Notes: generated from the sequence alone by a model not told the origin. 6,394 bases of DNA from Planctomycetota bacterium (GCA_013213915.1 JABSRK010000220.1:1-6394); one strand, 5' to 3'; positions 1 to 6,394 are shown, counted from the stretch's first letter. Numbers and translations: made by a program.

Positions 1-353
1 CCTTCGAGAAAGGCGCTTTGTGATTTCAGCGGGATGCGGTTGATTTCGTCGAGCAGGATGACCTCGGCAGAGGCCAGGGGCCCGAACTCGGTGACGAACT
101 CACCAGTTGCTGGGTTGATCATCTGGAACCCGACCACCTCGGTCGGCTGCAGGTCGGCGCGGCCCTGAATCCGGGCGAATTTGGCTCCACTGATAGCCGC
201 GAGGATCACCCCGAAGAAGGTTTTGCCGACGCCGGGCACCCCGCGCAGCAGCAGGTTGCCGGCGTTGACCTGACGCTGTTCCTCCTGGTCGTAGGTGGTC
301 GGGATCTCCGCCAGCAGCACCTTCAGGTCTTCGAACGCGGGTGCGGCACTCAT
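1..353 (-). CDS. MoxR-family AAA+ ATPase, N-terminal part (3' end off window)
   Basis: The visible 117 residues begin at the ATG at 353-351 and run off the left edge, so the C-terminal part of the ATPase is missing. What I see: a Walker A motif, GVPGVGKT, at residues 38-45; a RIQGRADLQPTEVVG segment at 61-75, matching the MoxR-type stretch after Walker A; and a Walker B region, VILLDEINR, at 98-106, followed by the S-Q-S-A-F-L-E stretch typical of MoxR/NorQ/CbbQ proteins. Known of the family: these cytoplasmic ATPases act as chaperones that activate or insert cofactors into partner enzymes, often with a von Willebrand A protein. Inference: it serves the membrane cytochrome encoded just upstream. 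The start lies two bases after that gene's TGA with no well-spaced Shine-Dalgarno sequence, so translation probably depends on re-initiation. The family is secure; the client is a guess. Confidence 0.92.
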   Translation of the reverse strand, partial: MSAAPAFEDLKVLLAEIPTTYDQEEQRQVNAGNLLLRGVPGVGKTFFGVILAAISGAKFARIQGRADLQPTEVVGFQMINPATGEFVTEFGPLASAEVILLDEINRIPLKSQSAFLE

Positions 354-355
354 CC

Positions 356-1366
356 TCAGTACCAGATCACCGACACGGTGTGGACGACGGAGAACCCGAT
401 GAGCAGCAGGGACGCGGGGACGTGCAACGCCCGCCAGATGTTGATCACGAACTTGATGCGAGCGGCTCCGCGCAGGTCATGGAGGATGCGCTTGCGCTGC
501 GACACGAGCACCATGACGTCGGCGAATTCTTCTCTGGATTCAGGCTCCGTCTCGATGACCTGCAGCAGGGCGGTGCGCTGCGCCTGCGCCGAGCCGGTTG
601 TCTTCCCCACCCTGCTGAACCGCCTCACCTGCTCGGGCTTCAGCGCCCCATACGCATCCCTGATCTTGGACTCGAGGCTGCGCTCGAGGACGAACGCCTC
701 TTCGTAATTCATGTCCTTCTCGGCCCGCGTCATCCAACGTGGCCCGAGGGCGAAGAGGAAGGTGCCGATCACACCCGTCACGATGACCAGGGCGGCGAGA
801 CCGTTGAGGATGACTCCCATCGGTGACGCCATGGACAGCCCGCCGTGCACCCACAAGAGCACACCGGAAGCGAGCCCGATGTAGACGTGGAAGTGCAGCC
901 ACTTGGACATCCGCCCCAGCGGCTCCGTCGGCTCCACACCGACGATGAACGACGGCCCCATGCTCGGGTTCTTCGTCACCGTCGCGCGGCATATCCGGTC
1001 CACCCCCGTTGACTCGAGGATCCGTTGCGCGGCGTCGCGGATCTCGTCCTCGTCGGACAGAAGACCGAGCAGGATCCGGCGGCGAATCTCGTTCAACTCC
1101 TGTTCCGCCTGCTCGAGCTTGTCGAGCGACGTCTTCATCTTGAACTCGGGTGAGATCCCGAGCTTGTGCACGAACTTACGTAGCGAATACAGGCACACGG
1201 CGATCATGATCGCCAGCGTCGTCCAGCCGCTGGCGAGCAGAATCGTCACATCCGAACCCGCGCGCGATCCGGCGGACGCTCCGGTGAGTGTCAGCCACAC
1301 AACGAACCCGCCAGAGAGCAGCGCCGCGACGATGGCCCACGAGCTCCGGAAGAGGGCGAGGTTCAC
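356..1366 (-). CDS. Predicted dihaem b-type transmembrane cytochrome
   Basis: This 336-residue integral membrane protein has about five hydrophobic helices, near residues 9-29, 40-62, 157-175, 183-207 and 312-333. Helix 3 carries H160 and H174, and helix 5 carries H315 and H329. Both pairs have 13 residues between them, the spacing known from cytochrome b of bc1 complexes and from ferric-reductase-like proteins, where such pairs hold two stacked b haems. Positive-inside reasoning puts both helices running outward, so H160/H315 would bind the cytoplasmic-side haem and H174/H329 the periplasmic-side haem. Two charged cytoplasmic segments, about 63-156 (partly coiled-coil-like) and 208-310, are large and unlike bc1 cytochrome b. 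The start is GTG at 1366-1364, overlapping the TGA of the 17-haem gene as GTGA and preceded by a strong GGAGGA. Likely role: electron transfer between quinones and the neighbouring periplasmic cytochrome. I know no named family for it, and haem binding is inferred from spacing only. Confidence 0.8.
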   Translation of the reverse strand: MNLALFRSSWAIVAALLSGGFVVWLTLTGASAGSRAGSDVTILLASGWTTLAIMIAVCLYSLRKFVHKLGISPEFKMKTSLDKLEQAEQELNEIRRRILLGLLSDEDEIRDAAQRILESTGVDRICRATVTKNPSMGPSFIVGVEPTEPLGRMSKWLHFHVYIGLASGVLLWVHGGLSMASPMGVILNGLAALVIVTGVIGTFLFALGPRWMTRAEKDMNYEEAFVLERSLESKIRDAYGALKPEQVRRFSRVGKTTGSAQAQRTALLQVIETEPESREEFADVMVLVSQRKRILHDLRGAARIKFVINIWRALHVPASLLLIGFSVVHTVSVIWY

Positions 1367-3405
1367 CGCTTCCTCCCCGGGTAGCCCACCAACACGTCCT
1401 TGCTCTGCTTCGCCAGCTCCATGAGTTCGCGCGGAGTCAGGCCAGAGCCTTCAGGGGGACGCGACGACATCATCTTGCGCCAGTGACAGTCGGCACACCC
1501 TTTTGTCGCGATCGTGCGTAGGGAGAGGAACTTGACGTGATAGTCCTCTGCCCTGTCGTAACTCAGCTGCGCGAACACGTTGACGATCGTCATGCGCTCG
1601 AACACCGAGGCACCGGGGAGATGACACGCATCACAGCGTTTATCCGTGGGCTGGGGATGCCACTGGGCACCCGTGAGTCCCTGCGCGACGACGCGAACGT
1701 CCTCTGTCAGCTTGCCCGGAACAGGGCCGTTCAGGCCGTGGCACTTGGAGCAAGACGCCACGTACGCACGGTCCTTCTCGGCGCAGATCTCCGAACGCTC
1801 GCCGTGATCGTGGCAGTTGGAGCAATCGAGCGCTTCGGGCAGCGTCCCGACGGACGGCTCCCCTCCCTGCTTCGCCACGTGACACGCCACACACCCCTTC
1901 GCCAGCTCCGCGTCCCGTCCGCGCGCCGCCTCCGACAGGTGCACCTCGTGTGGAAAGCGCGGTACGGAGCGGCGCTTCGGAGTCCCTTCGTCGACGACAG
2001 CTCGCACCTCCCCTCCCCTGTGACAGTCACCGCAGCTCTTGGGCGAATAAAGGGAGAGGTCACCGGGAGTGGCCGCTCCGGCGACGTCGGCGTGACACGT
2101 GGCGCAATCGGCGTCCGTCGGGTTCGCTGGCAGGTGGCTGTCGTGGGAGAACGGCTTCTTGCCAATGCGGGTGGGCAGACCCCCTTCGACGTCGGCCCGA
2201 TGGCACTTGCGGCAATCCCCCCCGCCCTGCTCGTACTTGCCGTCTTTAAGGGTGATGAACGGGTGGTCGTTGCTGACCAGGACGAACCGCGAGGGCCGAC
2301 GACGTTCCACGACCGTCTTCGGCCGGAACGTCTTCATGGGGCCGGACCCGAAGGTGTGGCACATCTCGCAACGCTTGACCTGTCCATGGTCGCTCTTGCC
2401 GGCCGCATCGCGAACGGGAAGCGGATCGACATCCAACTGGCCGTGGCACTCCGCACACGCAGCGTAGGTTCGGGCCTTTTCCGACAAGCCGTAGTTGAGG
2501 CCGTTCTCGTCGGTCACTGCCGTATGACACGCGAGACATCCCTTCTCCCGGATGCTCTTGTCCTTCGACCTGGCGTCAGCGTCCAGGTGTGGCCCATGGG
2601 GAAACGTACCCAGTAACACGCACGCGTGATCCCTCGGCTTCAACTCCGTCGTGATGGGCGTACCGTCCCTTTTCCCATGGCAGGATCCGCACGCCTCTAC
2701 ATCGACCATGTTCGGCCCGAGTTTCCCTTGCGGCGCCTCGAGAATTTTCCCGTGGCACCGGGCGCATGCTGCCTGATCGGTCTCGGCGCCCTTCGCGAGG
2801 TGCTCGTCGTGGCGAAATCTGGCCTTCGGCCGCTCGACGCGCTTCGCGAGGTAGCCGTTTAGTCCGTCGATGAAGCTCTTGTTCTTGTTACTCGCGGGAT
2901 CGGTATCGATCGCAGCCGATCCCCTCGGATCGTGGCACTCCAGGCAGGTATGCCATCCCGGCCGGAACTTGATGTCGCCGGCGCGGCCGGGGTCGTCTGG
3001 TCTGCCGGTCGTCCCCTCGTGGCACTTCTTGCAGTCATGATCACGGTGAGACCAGTGGCGGAACGGGCGGTCGGGGGCCCGCAACGCATCCAGATCCTCC
3101 ATGAATCGGGGCGACGTCCTGGAGGGGTCGAACTCCAGAGCCAGAATGCTCGCGCTACCCTTGGAGTGGCACGCTTGGCAGACGGCCTGCGGGTCCCGTG
3201 TCTCGTTTTCGGAGCGGTACGAGTGACAGCCCCGGCAGTCCCGCTTGTACTCGGGCTCGGCCTTCTTCTTCCAGGCTGTCCGTACGTGGTCCTGGTGTCG
3301 GAACTCGCCCCGTTCGCGCACCGCCGACCTCGTATCCTCCGGCTCTGTGACGATAAATCCCAGATGAGCAAGCAGCACCGAAACCAGAGCGAGCGACCGC
3401 ACCAT
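1363..3405 (-). CDS. 17-haem cytochrome c (17 CXXCH motifs)
   Basis: Counting from the ATG at 3405-3403, the protein has 680 residues and 17 CXXCH motifs, whose first cysteines are at about 57, 76, 125, 154, 214, 239, 290, 317, 346, 398, 434, 458, 505, 528, 552, 591 and 637. Six F-x-H-x-x-H elements (near 35, 115, 197, 268, 419 and 484) probably supply distal His ligands, as in class III and c7-type cytochromes, suggesting a chain of small repeated modules. The N-terminus has one Arg followed by a hydrophobic stretch to about residue 19, fitting export, but with no clear AxA cleavage site; it may stay as a membrane anchor. Cysteines near 262 and 541 lie outside motifs. The ATG is preferred over the in-frame GTG at 3414-3412 because a GGTGA lies five bases before it; it starts one base after the upstream TGA. 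Likely role: a periplasmic electron wire partnered with the dihaem membrane protein downstream. Substrate unknown. Confidence 0.93.
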   Translation of the reverse strand: MVRSLALVSVLLAHLGFIVTEPEDTRSAVRERGEFRHQDHVRTAWKKKAEPEYKRDCRGCHSYRSENETRDPQAVCQACHSKGSASILALEFDPSRTSPRFMEDLDALRAPDRPFRHWSHRDHDCKKCHEGTTGRPDDPGRAGDIKFRPGWHTCLECHDPRGSAAIDTDPASNKNKSFIDGLNGYLAKRVERPKARFRHDEHLAKGAETDQAACARCHGKILEAPQGKLGPNMVDVEACGSCHGKRDGTPITTELKPRDHACVLLGTFPHGPHLDADARSKDKSIREKGCLACHTAVTDENGLNYGLSEKARTYAACAECHGQLDVDPLPVRDAAGKSDHGQVKRCEMCHTFGSGPMKTFRPKTVVERRRPSRFVLVSNDHPFITLKDGKYEQGGGDCRKCHRADVEGGLPTRIGKKPFSHDSHLPANPTDADCATCHADVAGAATPGDLSLYSPKSCGDCHRGGEVRAVVDEGTPKRRSVPRFPHEVHLSEAARGRDAELAKGCVACHVAKQGGEPSVGTLPEALDCSNCHDHGERSEICAEKDRAYVASCSKCHGLNGPVPGKLTEDVRVVAQGLTGAQWHPQPTDKRCDACHLPGASVFERMTIVNVFAQLSYDRAEDYHVKFLSLRTIATKGCADCHWRKMMSSRPPEGSGLTPRELMELAKQSKDVLVGYPGRKR
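1371..1378 (-). promoter_or_regulatory. Strong ribosome binding site for the dihaem b gene
   Basis: Read on the minus strand this is GGGGAGGA, followed by AGCG and then the GTG start at 1366-1364. It is the best Shine-Dalgarno match in the window and lies inside the last codons of the 17-haem cytochrome gene. It decides in favour of the GTG start and the four-base GTGA overlap, and suggests the membrane partner is translated efficiently in step with the cytochrome. Confidence 0.75.
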
Positions 3406-3406
3406 C

Positions 3407-4642
3407 TCAATCACCGAGCCCGAAGAGGTCCGGTCGCAACAGCAACAACGCGGCCAGGGCGATCGCCACGAGGATCAACAGGATCACCCAGGTGCGCGCG
3501 CTACGCCCCGACTCCCGATCGCGAATCACGTTGAGGAACGGGGCGCGGGCCAGGGCGTCACACCACTGCGCCACCGTGATGCGGCCGTCGAGCAGCAGGA
3601 CCTCGCCCGGGTGCATCTTCCTGTCCTTGCCGTCGCCCTTCACCTTGCGCGCGACGAGCTGGGTGATGGCCCCTTCTGCGACCAGGATCTCGACTGCGTC
3701 CTGGTACTTCTGTTCGGAGATCTTGTTTCCGGATGCATCCCGGTCGGTGACCCAGAGAGCATCGACGGTTCCGAACCGGAGGTGCGCATCCGACTGTAGC
3801 TCCCGCGGCTGACCCGGCAGCAAGAGCTCCTGCTGGAAATAGGTGCCGTTCTTGCTCTCGCAGTCCTCGAGCGTGAAGCGGCCATTGCTGTAAGTGATCT
3901 TCGAATGGACGGACGACACGGCGTCGTGCAGCAAGAGGCACGTCACGCCGCGCTCCTTCTTCCGACTCCGACCGATCACAGCAACGGGGCTGTCCATCTC
4001 GATGCGTTCAGAGATGGCCTCAGAGGCGATGACGAGCCGTGGACGCGCCACCCGGAACTCGGCGATGTCCGTGAGAGCGCTGCCCGCACCATGCCTGCCA
4101 ATGGCGTCCGCCATATTCCCGCCGAAGATCGTGGCGACCTCCGACGGTTCCTCGTCGGGAGCCACGGTCGGCGTCGCATCTCCATCGTCACCGGATTCTG
4201 GCTTCGGTTCTGGCTTCGGCTTCGGTGTCAGTTTCGGCGGTGACGGTGCTATCCGGACCGACGCGCCGGGAACGGTCTCCTGAGCGGCGAACTCCGGGTC
4301 CATGGACTCGTCGGACGGTGCAGCATCGGTCGGCGCGACCCGTTCGATAAAGGTGATGACGGTTCGGCCGACAAACGCGCGCATGCCGTCGCCAATGGGA
4401 TGGGTCTCGTCCTTCCCCAGGACCGGCCCCGACTCGACACGGGTCTGGTTGGCGCTGCCGCAATCCGCGAGCACCAACTCACTCCCGGCTCCCTCTCGCA
4501 ACTCCACGTGGAATCCGGAGCACTTGGGGTCGTCTACGACAACGTCGTTATCCGGGTGGCGTCCGAGACGCAGCCCGGACCGGCCCGCAACGGTCAGCGG
4601 CGGCTTGCCTGGCTCCTCGACCCGAAGCTCCCACCTGATCAT
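3407..4642 (-). CDS. Tail-anchored protein with two FHA domains
   Basis: The 411-residue product starts with an FHA domain at about residues 1-101 (GR at 27-28, S42 and H45 of the SxxH motif, N65). A low-complexity linker follows, with a Lys-Pro/Glu-Pro run at 138-149. A second FHA domain at about 200-300 has the full set: GRS at 224-226, S243 and H246, and NGT at 265-267. FHA domains bind phosphothreonine peptides, and both copies keep the residues expected for this. Residues 308-368 form a small domain vaguely like the MshEN fold. A hydrophobic helix at 384-403 with an eight-residue tail ends the protein, so it is probably anchored in the inner membrane with its domains in the cytoplasm. 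No enzyme domain is visible. Its stop is one base before the 17-haem cytochrome start, indicating translational coupling. Inference: it links Ser/Thr kinase signalling to the redox complex or its assembly. The FHA assignment is firm; the partner is unknown. Confidence 0.9.
   Translation of the reverse strand: MIRWELRVEEPGKPPLTVAGRSGLRLGRHPDNDVVVDDPKCSGFHVELREGAGSELVLADCGSANQTRVESGPVLGKDETHPIGDGMRAFVGRTVITFIERVAPTDAAPSDESMDPEFAAQETVPGASVRIAPSPPKLTPKPKPEPKPESGDDGDATPTVAPDEEPSEVATIFGGNMADAIGRHGAGSALTDIAEFRVARPRLVIASEAISERIEMDSPVAVIGRSRKKERGVTCLLLHDAVSSVHSKITYSNGRFTLEDCESKNGTYFQQELLLPGQPRELQSDAHLRFGTVDALWVTDRDASGNKISEQKYQDAVEILVAEGAITQLVARKVKGDGKDRKMHPGEVLLLDGRITVAQWCDALARAPFLNVIRDRESGRSARTWVILLILVAIALAALLLLRPDLFGLGD
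4196..4240. repeat. Short tandem repeat encoding the FHA linker
   Basis: The 12-base unit TTCTGGCTTCGG occurs twice in a row (4196-4207 and 4208-4219), followed by degenerate CTTCGG and TTTCGG copies. On the coding strand it gives the Lys-Pro/Glu-Pro run between the two FHA domains. Such in-frame repeats can change copy number by slippage, which would alter linker length without breaking the frame. Confidence 0.6.
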
Positions 4643-4759
4643 GGCGTCATTCCCGCAAGAGGCGCGGGCATTCTATATCCAGAGGGCGCAGGCTTCAGCC
4701 CGCTCCTCACGGACGCATGCTGGACCGGGACACAGAACGCGCCGCCGGTGTCCTGGGCA
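4643..4759. other. Intergenic gap between the LVIVD cytochrome and FHA genes
   Basis: These 117 bases are the only real gap in the window and the only visible place where a separate promoter for the four downstream genes could sit. On the minus strand it contains a TATAGA at 4677-4672, a weak match to a -10 box, but no acceptable -35 at normal spacing. A hairpin lies next to the FHA start. There is no T-run after any stem, so no intrinsic terminator separates the two genes and read-through from the LVIVD gene remains possible. Confidence 0.5.
4649..4671 (-). repeat. Imperfect inverted repeat in the FHA gene leader
   Basis: Two 8-base arms, 4649-4656 and 4664-4671, pair at seven of eight positions around a 7-base loop, with a CCCGC/GCGGG core. 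The structure ends seven bases before the ATG at 4642. One arm includes the only purine-rich stretch (GCGGGA) that could act as a ribosome site. It could mask translation initiation or be a protein-binding site. In GC-rich DNA a stem of this size can also arise by chance, so the functional reading is weak. Confidence 0.35.
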
Positions 4760-6394
4760 TCAACCGCCGCCGCCCGACGCAGGCGAGGCGCTGCTCTTCA
4801 CCGGCTCCTTGTCCGGCTTGTTACTGACGCGGTAGACCTTGCCGTCCCTCATGTAGAGGCGTCGCCGCTCCTGCAGGTCCATGGGGCGTCCGCCGATCCG
4901 GCCAAAGACGGACACCTGGTTGCCGCTCTCATCGACAGCGCGATCACGATCGAGCGCCTTGCTGACGGAGAGCGCCGGCGCGTGGGTGCGTCGTTGGGAG
5001 ATGGTGGTGGGGAACGGACGCGGGGACCAGCCAAACGCGCTGCGCGGTTGCCCGTCGCCGGGCGAGACAAGCTGGACGACCTTCAAACCGTTATGCCCGT
5101 CCGCCAGATACGCAAACATGCTGTCGTTGGTCGTCGCCACTTTCACGTCGTTGAGGTCGTCGATCCTCCCCCCGTCGTTCCACTCCATGTAGACCTTCGG
5201 AGCGCGCGGCTTCGTGACGTCAGCAATCACCAGTCCCTGCTTGCCCGCAGCGACGTATGCGTACGTCTTGGCCACGTAGACAGCGCGTGCGTCCGCGATC
5301 GCGAGCGTCGGCAGGACACCGGACGCCGCACTCGCCTCGCCCAGACGTGACGGATCAGTCACGTCGAGGACCTTCAGCCCCTCCGCGTCCGTCACGAACG
5401 CATAGCGGAACTGAACCTGGATGGAGGTCGGTTCCTTGATCTGGGGCGCGCCCACCTGGGAGAGGACCACCGGCGCCGACGGGTTGCTCACATCGACCGC
5501 GACGATGCCCTGGGCGCAACAGATGTAGACGGTCTCTCCGGCTACCGTGAGATTCTCGGCGCCGTTGAGGATTCCGCCCGGGTTGAACGTCACCGCACGC
5601 TCGAGGAAGTTGTTCTGGGGATCGCCATCCGTCAAGCACTCGATATCCACGAGGATCAACCCCTCGTAGCGATCCGTGATGAACGCATACCGGTAGAGGG
5701 GGTGGAGGTTGCCGATCCCCGATCCCCGTGCTTCCTCAGGACGCACTTCCTTGTTCTCTGGCCGGTAGTACCGATTCATGCTGACCGGGTTATTGAACGC
5801 AAGCGCCACCGCGGTGGCCCACGTTGTCGACACGTGGGTGTCCTGCCCGAGTGGCGAAACGGGTGATGTAACCAGCGCCTCGCTGAAGTCCTTATTGGCG
5901 ACGTTCGCCACGTCGTAGACGCGGAAGCCCCCCTCCCCCGAAGCCGTGTACAGATACTCGCCACGCAACTGGAGGCTGCGCACGTTCACCCCCCCGTGGT
6001 GCTTGTGCACCGAGAGCTCCCGTTCGTGTCCCAGGTGGTGCTCGTAGTTCTTGGGCCACGCGATGCGATGCAGGTTTGATCCGATCACCGCCTGCGGCTC
6101 GTACCACTCGGTCACCTGGACGGCCTCGAAACCATCGTGGCCCGTGCCCACGTACGCGTAATGCCCCATGAACCCGACGGAATTCGTCCCCAGCAGGTAC
6201 GCCTGCGCGAGCCAGGCGTTGTTGTCTTCCGCTGCGGAAATGTGGCAATCGTCGCAGCTTCGCGTTTCGGTCTTGCGCACCGTGTGCGGGAAATGCGTGT
6301 TGAATGCCTGGCTCGAGTAGCCGGGGGCGGAGATGGTCGGCTGCTGGATGTAGATCCGGCGTCGGTTGCCGTCCTCGCTGGAGATCATGACCGC
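4760..6394 (-). CDS. LVIVD-repeat beta-propeller cytochrome c (5' end off window)
   Basis: The frame is open to the right edge (544 residues visible). The ATG at 6388-6386 has no visible ribosome site and would give no signal peptide, so the true start lies outside. Counting from that ATG, a CDDCH haem site sits at 45-49, preceded by a H-F-P-H element at 32-35 like those of the 17-haem neighbour; more haem sites probably lie in the missing N-terminus. Then come about seven blade-like repeats, near 77-94, 145-162, 233-249, 286-303, 328-346, 376-393 and 425-441, of the pattern YAYV-x-GL-x-V-x-DV, the LVIVD type (for example GLVIADVTKPRAP at 385-397). Seven blades would close a propeller. A His cluster (H128, H130, H131) lies between blades 1 and 2, and the Ser/Gly-rich C-terminus ends in four glycines. 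Likely location: periplasm or outer surface. Role: unknown; docking or redox partner is plausible. The fold is fairly sure, the substrate not. Confidence 0.88.
   Translation of the reverse strand, partial: AVMISSEDGNRRRIYIQQPTISAPGYSSQAFNTHFPHTVRKTETRSCDDCHISAAEDNNAWLAQAYLLGTNSVGFMGHYAYVGTGHDGFEAVQVTEWYEPQAVIGSNLHRIAWPKNYEHHLGHERELSVHKHHGGVNVRSLQLRGEYLYTASGEGGFRVYDVANVANKDFSEALVTSPVSPLGQDTHVSTTWATAVALAFNNPVSMNRYYRPENKEVRPEEARGSGIGNLHPLYRYAFITDRYEGLILVDIECLTDGDPQNNFLERAVTFNPGGILNGAENLTVAGETVYICCAQGIVAVDVSNPSAPVVLSQVGAPQIKEPTSIQVQFRYAFVTDAEGLKVLDVTDPSRLGEASAASGVLPTLAIADARAVYVAKTYAYVAAGKQGLVIADVTKPRAPKVYMEWNDGGRIDDLNDVKVATTNDSMFAYLADGHNGLKVVQLVSPGDGQPRSAFGWSPRPFPTTISQRRTHAPALSVSKALDRDRAVDESGNQVSVFGRIGGRPMDLQERRRLYMRDGKVYRVSNKPDKEPVKSSASPASGGGG

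Noticed and set aside
341..1424. Several plus-strand frames (for example 341-826 and 903-1424)
   Set aside because: They mirror the dihaem b gene, are Arg/Ser/Pro-rich as expected of shadow frames, and show no domain or start signal.
1537..2616. A 359-codon open frame on the plus strand
   Set aside because: It lies wholly antisense to the 17-haem cytochrome, whose 17 CXXCH motifs prove the minus strand codes. The plus-strand translation shows no recognisable domain and is explained by GC-rich codon bias.
3406..3414. GTG at 3414-3412 as the start of the 17-haem cytochrome
   Set aside because: It would add three residues and overlap the FHA gene by eight bases, with no purine-rich site upstream. 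The ATG at 3405 has a GGTGA five bases before it and gives a better N-terminal signal sequence.
4649..4671. Hairpin as an intrinsic terminator of the LVIVD gene
   Set aside because: No T-run follows the stem on the minus strand, and the stem has a mismatch and only a five-base uninterrupted core.
4672..4703. A full sigma70-type promoter before the FHA gene
   Set aside because: TATAGA matches the -10 consensus at four of six positions only, and no recognisable -35 lies at 16-18 bases upstream.
4400..5350. A 316-codon open frame on the plus strand
   Set aside because: It runs antisense across the FHA gene, the gap and the propeller gene. Those minus-strand frames have clear domain motifs; this one has none.
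6386..6388. ATG at 6388-6386 as the real start of the propeller cytochrome
   Set aside because: The frame stays open to the window edge, there is no ribosome site in the visible bases, and an exported cytochrome should have a signal peptide, which this start would lack.

Overview
The window carries five genes, all on the minus strand, so transcription runs from the high-coordinate end to the low. Base composition is GC-rich, genes are packed nose to tail, and c-type haem motifs are abundant. This points to a Gram-negative bacterium with a periplasmic cytochrome c maturation system. The mix of multihaem cytochromes, LVIVD propellers, FHA proteins and a MoxR ATPase would suit Planctomycetota, Acidobacteriota or Myxococcota, but nothing here fixes the phylum.

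Layout in transcription order. (1) 6394-4760: an LVIVD-repeat beta-propeller protein with one visible CXXCH haem site; its N-terminus lies beyond the right edge. (2) 4759-4643: a 117-base gap with an imperfect hairpin just before the next gene. (3) 4642-3407: a cytoplasmic, tail-anchored protein with two FHA domains. (4) 3405-1363: a 17-haem (17 CXXCH) cytochrome c of about 680 residues. (5) 1366-356: a five-helix membrane protein whose third and fifth helices each carry His-X13-His, the dihaem cytochrome b signature. (6) 353-1: the N-terminal 117 residues of a MoxR-type AAA+ ATPase, cut by the left edge.

Genes 3 to 6 are almost certainly one operon: junctions are one base, a four-base GTGA overlap, and two bases. 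The simplest reading is an electron-transfer module. The dihaem b protein would move electrons across the inner membrane between the quinone pool and the 17-haem periplasmic wire, and the LVIVD cytochrome would be a further redox or docking partner. The FHA protein adds a likely phosphothreonine-reading cytoplasmic component. The MoxR ATPase suggests a dedicated assembly or activation factor, as NorQ/NirQ serves nitric oxide reductase. I do not recognise this exact set as a named system. The direction of electron flow and the terminal donor or acceptor cannot be read from the sequence. No RNA genes, insertion sequences, CRISPR arrays or convincing terminators were seen.
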